Assembly (NCBI GenBank): GCA_013203065.1
Contig: JABMQV010000443.1
Span: 1-5,057 of the forward strand
Source of the DNA: Desulfobacteraceae bacterium
Lineage (GTDB): Bacteria > Desulfobacterota > DSM-4660 > Desulfatiglandales > Desulfatiglandaceae
DNA length: 5,057 nucleotides
Direction of reading: 5' to 3'
A program made the position numbers and the translations under genes. Positions 1 to 5,057 of this stretch are shown piece after piece (the first letter of the stretch is position 1; each line of letters opens with the position of its first letter). The notes beneath the pieces were generated by a model that was not told the origin of the DNA, did no database searches, and worked only from the letters and a program-made list of their open reading frames with translations.

Positions 1-1287
1 CTCAAACCTGGGCAATTCCCCGATCTCCGCAATTTCCACTTCCGGTGTGACGGTAATCCGGTATTTTACGTTTTCCATAAACCGCTGGACAGCCTCCCCC
101 ATTCTCTCCTTTGAAATGTCGGCTCCAGCAGGTTCAACCCTGATCTTCAAACGCCTTCCACTCCCCATCTTGGGGACGACCAGTTGATATTCATTTGAGA
201 ATTCTTCCACTTCCCTGAGCAGATTTTCTATGGCAGAGGGGAAGATGTTGACACCTGCGAACTGAAACATATCATCGGAGCGGCCCAGGACCCCCCCGTC
301 GAGCCGCAAGAACGTCCGGCCGCATTGACAGACCTCTTTGTTGAACCGGACCAGATCTTTCATACGGTAACGCAAAAGCGGGACGCTTTCAGTACACAGG
401 TTGGAGAGAACCAGTTCTCCCACCTCTCCCGGTTGAACCGGGTTCAGGGTCTCCGGATCGAGACACTCTGCAAGGAACAGGGTCTCAATCACATGCGTGC
501 CATTTTGTGCGATACATTCAAAACCGAAGTTGGAGATCTCTGTAGAGCCAATATCGTCGTAACATTTGGCCCCCCAAAGACCCTCTATGGCCTTCTTGGT
601 GGAAGGCACGTTGGCGCCGGGCTCCCCTGCCGCTACAACAACCCGCACGGCCGAATCCTTCAGTGACATGCCCATCTCGTTGGCGGTATCCCCCAGATAG
701 AGCAGATAGGTAGGTGTGCCGCAGACAACGGTTGCCCCCCAGTCAAAGACATTCTTTACCCTGTCCTGGGAAGACTGGGCGCCCCCCGGGACGATCATCA
801 CGCCTTCCTGCTCCAGGGCCGCCTGAAACCCCCACCACGCAATGTAAAGACCATAACCAAAGGGTACGAAGAGGATATCAGAGGTCTTTATTCCATAGCC
901 GTACATGTAATGCATGAACTGCTCGTAGAAATGGACTGTCCAGTCATTCTTATTGAGGAGGACCTTTACGGGGAGACCCGTGGTGCCCGTGGTCTGAAAT
1001 ACGCGTACACCTTCTTCAGGCGGAATACAGGGAAAATCCCCCCACGGTGGGTGCTGGGCCTGGCTCTCCCGAAGTTCTTCTTTTACGACAAAGGGGACAT
1101 GTTTGATGTCATCCAGTGTGCGAATGTCCGACGGTCTTACCCTTGCCTCATCATACTTTCGCCTGAACATGGGGCTGCGGTCATAGAGATACTGCATCCG
1201 CTCTCTGAATCGCTTTAGCTGGAGTTCCTCCAGCCTTTCCCTTGGAAGGGTCTCCATTTCCCTCTTCCAGTAGGTCACCTTTTCCAT
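1..1287 (-). CDS. PaaK-type aryl-CoA ligase (phenylacetate-CoA ligase family), 3' end cut off
   Basis: This is an adenylate-forming enzyme expected to activate an aromatic acid with ATP and CoA, giving aryl-CoA, AMP and PPi in the cytoplasm. I translated the frame by hand: 429 codons are open and it leaves the window without a stop. PaaK proteins are about 430-440 residues, so only roughly 5-15 are missing, probably including the C-terminal catalytic lysine segment. Visible motifs are the P-loop TTGTTGLP (99-106), AAGEPG (219-224), YDDIGSTE (243-250), LLRYRMKDL (304-312), CQCGR (320-324) and GRSDDM (335-340), then GVNIFPSAIE, which is typical of PaaK. C258, H265, C320 and C322 could form the metal site seen in some PaaK-like proteins. 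The ATG start is firm: an in-frame TGA lies nine bases upstream (1294-1296) and AAGGAG lies 11 bases upstream. The gene follows the molybdoenzyme genes by 73 bases, so it is probably cotranscribed. The substrate is unknown; the phenylacetate label is only the family name. Confidence 0.9.
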   Translation of the reverse strand, partial: MEKVTYWKREMETLPRERLEELQLKRFRERMQYLYDRSPMFRRKYDEARVRPSDIRTLDDIKHVPFVVKEELRESQAQHPPWGDFPCIPPEEGVRVFQTTGTTGLPVKVLLNKNDWTVHFYEQFMHYMYGYGIKTSDILFVPFGYGLYIAWWGFQAALEQEGVMIVPGGAQSSQDRVKNVFDWGATVVCGTPTYLLYLGDTANEMGMSLKDSAVRVVVAAGEPGANVPSTKKAIEGLWGAKCYDDIGSTEISNFGFECIAQNGTHVIETLFLAECLDPETLNPVQPGEVGELVLSNLCTESVPLLRYRMKDLVRFNKEVCQCGRTFLRLDGGVLGRSDDMFQFAGVNIFPSAIENLLREVEEFSNEYQLVVPKMGSGRRLKIRVEPAGADISKERMGEAVQRFMENVKYRITVTPEVEIAEIGELPRFE

Positions 1288-1298
1288 GCGAACTCATT

Positions 1299-1304
1299 CT
1301 CCTT
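1299..1304 (-). promoter_or_regulatory. Shine-Dalgarno site of the CoA ligase gene
   Basis: The minus strand reads AAGGAG, 11 bases before the ATG at 1287-1285. The spacing is a little long but workable. A closer ATG, overlapping the end of the motif region, is in another frame. The rest of the 73-base spacer (1288-1360) shows only a weak GC-rich 4-bp stem and no terminator, which fits readthrough from the molybdopterin subunit gene. Confidence 0.65.
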
Positions 1305-1360
1305 AAACAGCCATTCCTATAAGTTCTCAATAAGCTCGGGTGCCGTGGCGGGCGGCCCTT

Positions 1361-3709
1361 TCAGATCTTCCCCAACCCTCTCAGGATCTTCTCGGGGGTA
1401 AAGGGAGTAGAATAGAGCCTTACCCCCACGGCATCATAGATTGCGTTGGCAATGGCAGCGAGTATGGCTGAAACATAGCCTTCCCCCACCTCCTTGGTCC
1501 GATAAGGCCGATCCTTTTCGTAGCGCTCGGTAATTACATCTATATACTCCGAGACAGCCATATTATGGATAGTCGGCATACGGTAGTCCAACCAGTTGGG
1601 GTTCACTGTCCGACCCTCGTCCATTATCACCTCTTCCAGGAAGGCGTGGCCAAGTGCCATGGACACCTGCCCGTCAATCTGCCCTTCCACCAGAAGGGGG
1701 TTGATGGGAAACCCGCAATCGTGGGCTGTTACCGCCCGTACCAGGCGAACCTCACCGGTCTCCGTGTCGACCTCCACTTCTGCAACCTGCACATCAAATG
1801 AATAGTTCTCACTCCAGCGACCCTTTGTGGTGGCCAGACTCGGATGATAGGGTACATCCCGCATGGTACGCCAGTGCCCTTCCCCGATGATGGGATCGCC
1901 GTGATATTTTTGAATGCTCGTTGCAACCAGTTCCTCGTAGCTGAGGCTCTTGCCCGGAGATCCCTTGACATAGATGTTTTTGTTCTCCAGGACCAGATCC
2001 CCCACAAAGGCCTCCATTTTCTCCGCCGCAATCTCCAGCAGCTTCTTTCTGACCTGGGTGGCAGCTTCCCGTGCCGCATTGCCCGAGACATAGGCACCTC
2101 CGCTGATCCAGGCCCCGATATCAACAGGGGTAGTTTCCGTATCTGCCGCTATGACCTGGATCTCTTCCATCGGCACCTTGAGCTCCTCCGCAACAATCTG
2201 ACTCAGGATTGTCTCTGCACCCTGCCCGATATCCAGGGCGCCTGTGAGCATTGTTACCGTGCCGTCATCATTCATTTTCACCACAACCGATGAGCTGTTG
2301 GGATAAATCAGGGAGCCACCAAAGTAAGAACTCACCCCCATTCCGATTCCCCGGCGCATCCCGGAATCGGACGAAGAAACGGATGTCTTCCGACCATATA
2401 TTTTCCTAAAAGAGGTATGCTCCGCTGTCTTCTCCAGACACTCCTTAAGACCGCAGTTATGGACATTGTCTCCGTTGGGAAGCTGCTCCCCGGGCAAACG
2501 GGCATTTCTGAGCCGGATCTCCACCGGGTCTATTCCCAGTTCTTGGGCAATCATGTCCAGTTGTGAATCAACTGCAAACCGGATCTGCGGGGCGCCATGT
2601 CCTCTCTGGGGGGCGCGAGTCGGGTTGTTGGTGTAAACGGCATACCCCTCATATTTGAGGTTGGGCAGGCGGTAGGGAAGCATAACAAAACCCCATGCCA
2701 GAAAAATAACCACTACGCCGCTGCCTTTGTATCCCCCGCAATTATTGATGACGCGTACTTCCTGCGCCAAGAGGGTTCCATCCCTCTTTACGCCCGTTTT
2801 TATCTCCACAATAAGAGGTTGGCCGTGACGATAGGCAGAAAATATTTCTTCCCGAGAGGCTTCAACCCTGACCGGGCGGCAAGTTTTCATGGACAGGAGG
2901 GCAGCGCAGAACTCGTGTGAAAAAAGATCTATCTTGCCCCCAAAGGCCCCGCCCACATAGGCCTTCTTCACCCTGACTCCAGAGAAGGGGAGCGCAAGGG
3001 TGCGGGCCAGCTTGGCCCGCTTTATAAAAGGACCTTGAGAAGAGGTCCAGACATTGAGCTTGCCGCCCGGCTCGAAGCTGGCCACTGTGATCTGGGGCTC
3101 CAAATACCCGTGGGTTCTCAGGTGGCTCTCAAACCGGTCCTGGCGCACATAGTGGGATTGGGAGAACCCGGCCGCCACATCACCCCATTCTGTCTCGGTT
3201 TTTCCGGCAACATTGGCATACGGTTCACGGACCTTGGGGTGAGTCGGGTGGATCTCAGGGGCCCCCGGCTTCATGGCCTCCTCGGGGTCAAAGACCTGCG
3301 GCAGGGGCTCGTACTCCACCTCAATAAGTTCCAGGGCCTCTTGAGCCGCATAAGGATCTGTGGCTGCCACCGCGGCTATTTCCTCACCCACAAAACGCAC
3401 CTTGTCGGTTGCCAAGGGATATTGATCCGGAGGATATCGGGGCGTCTCAACAAAACCGTGCTTGATACCCGGTGTGTCTTTGGCCGTCACGATCGCTTTT
3501 ACACCCTTCAGCCCGATGGCCTTTGAGACATCAATATTGAGGATTCGGGCATGGGGTATGGGACTTCTGAGGATACGGCCCACCAACATACCCGGAAGGT
3601 GGATATCTGTGGTATATTCGGCACGTCCGGTTGCCTTTGCCGGTCCGTCTTTGCGCGGGACGCGCTGCCCTACATAATCTAGCCTGTCTCCCATGATCGG
3701 TTCTCTCAT
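1361..3709 (-). CDS. Molybdopterin-binding large subunit, 4-hydroxybenzoyl-CoA reductase / xanthine dehydrogenase family
   Basis: This is the catalytic subunit of a molybdenum hydroxylase-family enzyme and should hold the Mo-pterin cofactor and the active site. It has 782 residues, close to the known HcrA-type subunits of about 770. The N-terminal a/b hammerhead domain covers about 25-140, and the Mo-binding domains follow. Motifs seen are SSQGPF (223-228, Q225 in the Q-loop), GGAFGGK (253-259), QRGHGAPQ (368-375), DIGQG (493-497), SGGAYVSGNA (536-545) and KEVGEG (739-744). E743 aligns with the catalytic glutamate of the family (E1261 of bovine xanthine oxidase). The purine-binding residues of xanthine dehydrogenases are not conserved (I260, L337 and H371 at those places), so xanthine is an unlikely substrate. 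No signal peptide is visible, so the protein is probably cytoplasmic. The start overlaps the stop of the [2Fe-2S] gene as ATGA, which suggests translational coupling; a second ATG five codons later (3694) is also possible. With the FAD and FeS subunits it would form an (abc)2 enzyme, by analogy with 4-hydroxybenzoyl-CoA reductase. Confidence 0.93.
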   Translation of the reverse strand: MREPIMGDRLDYVGQRVPRKDGPAKATGRAEYTTDIHLPGMLVGRILRSPIPHARILNIDVSKAIGLKGVKAIVTAKDTPGIKHGFVETPRYPPDQYPLATDKVRFVGEEIAAVAATDPYAAQEALELIEVEYEPLPQVFDPEEAMKPGAPEIHPTHPKVREPYANVAGKTETEWGDVAAGFSQSHYVRQDRFESHLRTHGYLEPQITVASFEPGGKLNVWTSSQGPFIKRAKLARTLALPFSGVRVKKAYVGGAFGGKIDLFSHEFCAALLSMKTCRPVRVEASREEIFSAYRHGQPLIVEIKTGVKRDGTLLAQEVRVINNCGGYKGSGVVVIFLAWGFVMLPYRLPNLKYEGYAVYTNNPTRAPQRGHGAPQIRFAVDSQLDMIAQELGIDPVEIRLRNARLPGEQLPNGDNVHNCGLKECLEKTAEHTSFRKIYGRKTSVSSSDSGMRRGIGMGVSSYFGGSLIYPNSSSVVVKMNDDGTVTMLTGALDIGQGAETILSQIVAEELKVPMEEIQVIAADTETTPVDIGAWISGGAYVSGNAAREAATQVRKKLLEIAAEKMEAFVGDLVLENKNIYVKGSPGKSLSYEELVATSIQKYHGDPIIGEGHWRTMRDVPYHPSLATTKGRWSENYSFDVQVAEVEVDTETGEVRLVRAVTAHDCGFPINPLLVEGQIDGQVSMALGHAFLEEVIMDEGRTVNPNWLDYRMPTIHNMAVSEYIDVITERYEKDRPYRTKEVGEGYVSAILAAIANAIYDAVGVRLYSTPFTPEKILRGLGKI
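3706..3709 (-). other. ATGA start-stop overlap between the [2Fe-2S] and molybdopterin subunit genes
   Basis: The minus strand reads ATGA. The ATG starts the large subunit and the TGA ends the small subunit. No strong Shine-Dalgarno site precedes this ATG, so the large subunit is probably translated by reinitiation, keeping the two subunits in step. If the second ATG (3694) is the true start, there would be no overlap and a gap of 11 bases. Confidence 0.7.
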
Positions 3710-4185
3710 TTCTGTTCTGCTGCCATCTGACCGGCTGCCTTGTTAACCGCCTCAATAATCTTGTTATAACCGGTACAACGGCAAAGATGGCCCTCAAGGG
3801 ACTTTCGTATCTCCGCTTCAGTGGGGCGCGAGTTTTCCTCCAGCAAGGCCGTGGCCGATAGCACCATCCCCGGGGTGCAGAACCCGCACTGGATTGCGCC
3901 GGTGTCTTGAAACGCCTGTTGTACCGGACTCATCCGGTCCCCTTCTGCCAGGCCTTCGATGGTCACTATCTCCTGGTCTACGCAGTCCAAAACCAGCGTC
4001 AAACACGAAAGCACCGGCCTCCCCTCCATCAAGACCGTACATGAGCCGCACTCACCGGTGCCGCAGGCCTCTTTGGTTCCCATAAGCCCCAAGTCCTTGC
4101 GAAGGACTTCCAACAATGTGGCCTGGGGCTCCACCGCCAGTTCATAAGACTCGCCGTTAACCGAAAGTTTCATAAGCTGTTTCAC
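3706..4185 (-). CDS. Two-[2Fe-2S] small subunit of the molybdoenzyme (HcrC/CoxS type)
   Basis: This subunit carries two [2Fe-2S] clusters that pass electrons between the FAD (and, here, probably the extra [4Fe-4S]) subunit and the Mo centre. It has 159 residues from the GTG start, matching the usual 150-165. The N-terminal plant-ferredoxin-type domain has C41, C46, C49 and C61 (pattern ACGTGECGSCT, then SCL). The C-terminal four-helix domain has C100, C103, C135 and C137 (QCGFCTPG and HLCRCTGY). All eight ligands are present. I chose GTG at 4185-4183 because AGGAG sits seven bases upstream. An internal ATG four codons on (4173) is too far from that site, and an ATG at 4263 would add 26 residues with no family counterpart. 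That added stretch contains a Tat-like SRRNFVK string but no hydrophobic segment follows it, so it is not a signal peptide. The gene overlaps the large subunit gene by ATGA. Confidence 0.95.
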   Translation of the reverse strand: MKQLMKLSVNGESYELAVEPQATLLEVLRKDLGLMGTKEACGTGECGSCTVLMEGRPVLSCLTLVLDCVDQEIVTIEGLAEGDRMSPVQQAFQDTGAIQCGFCTPGMVLSATALLEENSRPTEAEIRKSLEGHLCRCTGYNKIIEAVNKAAGQMAAEQK

Positions 4186-4320
4186 GAAATTTCTCCTGGA
4201 CCTCAAAGATGACCTTCGGACCAATATCAATAATGGAAGTGCTAAATAGTCGTAGGTGTTCACAGCTCCAGACTTCGGGGAACCCTGAACCTTTGAACTA
4301 ATGAACGGTCACAAATAGTT
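4186..4320 (-). other. Non-coding gap between FAD and [2Fe-2S] subunit genes
   Basis: These 135 bases separate two genes whose products work in one complex. The stretch is more AT-rich in places than the genes around it. It holds the Shine-Dalgarno site of the next gene, two copies of an ACTATTT word (near 4244-4250 and 4314-4320) and several GTTC words. I see no strong hairpin followed by a T-run, and no convincing sigma-70 or sigma-54 promoter. It could be a leader, an mRNA processing region or the remains of a rearrangement; the sequence alone does not say which. Confidence 0.5.
4193..4197 (-). promoter_or_regulatory. Shine-Dalgarno site that sets the GTG start of the [2Fe-2S] subunit
   Basis: The minus strand reads AGGAG followed by seven bases and then GTG (4185-4183). 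The spacing is near ideal. It decides against the upstream ATG at 4263 and against the ATG at 4173, which would be 19 bases from the motif. Confidence 0.75.
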
Positions 4321-5057
4321 TCACATGCTCAGGGCAGACTCAAGGGTACGCCGCGTCTGAACCTTCAAACACTCCCTCAGGTAGGCAGCCGTATACCCAT
4401 GGTGGGGGAACGGATGGGCCTCAGCGGCAGTCAGACGGGCCGCCTCCTTTATAAGCTCCTTTGACAACCGTTTTCCCCGCATGGCCTCTTCGGCACCGGT
4501 CATCCGCGTGGGAGCGGCGCTGACGGCCCCCACGGTAAGACGCGCCTCAAGGCAAAGATCCTTGCCTCCCTCCATCTCCAGCACCACTGCCACATTCAGG
4601 CCTGCAAACTCCATCCCACCTCGAAAGGAAAACCTGCCAAGGCCACTTCTCCTTGATGCGGTATGACCGGGGACCAGCACCTCCGTCAGGAGTTCCGTTT
4701 CGGAAATCGCAATCGGCTTGAGGGGGTCGCCTGTGTAAAGGTTCTCAAGGGGTAATTGTCTGTCCCCTTCAGGCCCAATGATAGTGACAAACGCCCCCAG
4801 GGAGATCAAGGCGGGAGCGGTATCCCCACAAAATACGGCACAGCACTTTTTTCCCTTGGGAAGCAGGTAACATCGGTCCCCACTTCGCTTAAAACAGGGA
4901 TCGACAAACTGGAAGGTATGGCTCTGGTTGTAATATGAACAACGGGTATCCAGACAAAGGTTCCCGCCCAGGGTCCCCATCTGTCGGATCTGATTGGAAC
5001 CTACATTCAAAGCGGCCTCCGTCAGTAAAGAGGCTCGTTCTATCACCAGAGGTGAAC
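4321..5057 (-). CDS. FAD-binding subunit with a [4Fe-4S] insertion, 4-hydroxybenzoyl-CoA reductase type (HcrB/HbaD-like), 5' end cut off
   Basis: This is the flavin subunit of the molybdoenzyme. It would link the external electron donor to the iron-sulfur chain. The frame runs off the right edge, with 244 residues visible. Family members of this type are about 320 residues, so some 80 N-terminal residues, including the first FAD-binding loop, lie outside. The visible part starts inside the FAD_binding_5 domain and shows the FAD motif TLGGNL (28-33). A cysteine-rich insert follows directly: C39, C54, C62 and C71, with another cysteine at C72. Spacings of 15, 8 and 9 resemble the four [4Fe-4S] ligands of 4-hydroxybenzoyl-CoA reductase. 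The phrase LCLDTRC (33-39) is also characteristic of that family, and ordinary xanthine dehydrogenase FAD subunits lack this insert. The chain resumes with GDTAPAL (77-83) and ends with a CO_deh_flav_C-type domain (about 140-244). The stop is TGA at 4323-4321. The GTG at 5046 is internal, not the start. Confidence 0.92.
   Translation of the reverse strand, partial: SPLVIERASLLTEAALNVGSNQIRQMGTLGGNLCLDTRCSYYNQSHTFQFVDPCFKRSGDRCYLLPKGKKCCAVFCGDTAPALISLGAFVTIIGPEGDRQLPLENLYTGDPLKPIAISETELLTEVLVPGHTASRRSGLGRFSFRGGMEFAGLNVAVVLEMEGGKDLCLEARLTVGAVSAAPTRMTGAEEAMRGKRLSKELIKEAARLTAAEAHPFPHHGYTAAYLRECLKVQTRRTLESALSM

Noticed and set aside
325..1218. Three plus-strand open frames (325-666, 714-917, 910-1218) in the left part of the window
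   Set aside because: They lie antisense to the ligase frame, which is open for 429 codons and shows family motifs throughout. Their translations show no recognisable domain.
1299..1334. Sigma-70-like TTGAGA-N17-TTTAAG upstream of the ligase gene
   Set aside because: The -10 match is poor and it overlaps the Shine-Dalgarno site, so a transcript from it would lack a ribosome site.
1340..1360. GC-rich short inverted repeat (GCCG/CGGC) after the large-subunit stop as a terminator
   Set aside because: The stem is only four base pairs with a seven-base loop and no T-run follows, so it is too weak to call.
1844..2293. Plus-strand open frame of 149 codons, and others of 163 and 107 codons, within the large-subunit gene
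   Set aside because: They are antisense shadows of a well-supported 782-residue coding region, and the translations resemble no family.
4195..4240. TTGATA-N17-TTTGAG as an internal promoter before the [2Fe-2S] gene
   Set aside because: The -35 is fair but the -10 is poor, and no other support exists.
4174..4263. Possible Tat signal peptide (SRRNFVK) on the [2Fe-2S] subunit
   Set aside because: No hydrophobic segment follows the arginines; the ferredoxin domain begins at once. The Shine-Dalgarno site points to a GTG start within this motif.

Overview
All genes in this window lie on the minus strand and form one operon-like block. In transcription order (right to left) they are: a molybdoenzyme FAD subunit (5' end cut off by the right window edge), its small two-[2Fe-2S] subunit, its large molybdopterin subunit, and a PaaK-type adenylate-forming aryl-CoA ligase (last few codons cut off by the left edge). 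No tRNA, rRNA, CRISPR array, insertion sequence or convincing terminator is visible, and no real gene is seen on the plus strand.

The three molybdoenzyme subunits belong to the xanthine oxidase / CO dehydrogenase family. The FAD subunit carries a cysteine-rich insertion right after its GGNL FAD-binding motif. This is the hallmark of 4-hydroxybenzoyl-CoA reductase (HcrB/HbaD type), where it binds an extra [4Fe-4S] cluster. The large subunit keeps the catalytic glutamate but lacks the residues xanthine dehydrogenases use to hold purines. The best reading is therefore a reductive aryl-CoA dehydroxylase or a close relative, not a xanthine dehydrogenase.

The downstream ligase fits this picture. 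It would make an aryl-CoA thioester, and the molybdoenzyme would then act on the ring. The aromatic acid is not fixed by the sequence. Phenylacetate is only the family name, and the ligase pocket region differs from that of classical PaaK.

Layout: 1-1287 ligase; 1288-1360 short spacer with a Shine-Dalgarno site; 1361-3709 molybdopterin subunit; 3706-4185 [2Fe-2S] subunit, overlapping the next gene by ATGA; 4186-4320 non-coding gap; 4321-5057 FAD subunit.

The content suggests an anaerobic aromatic-degrading bacterium, for example a sulfate-reducing, syntrophic or metal-reducing deltaproteobacterium (Desulfobacterota). That placement is inference from gene content and protein style, not from a marker gene. 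The enzyme system is a recognisable family. What may be new is its substrate and its pairing with a PaaK-type ligase.
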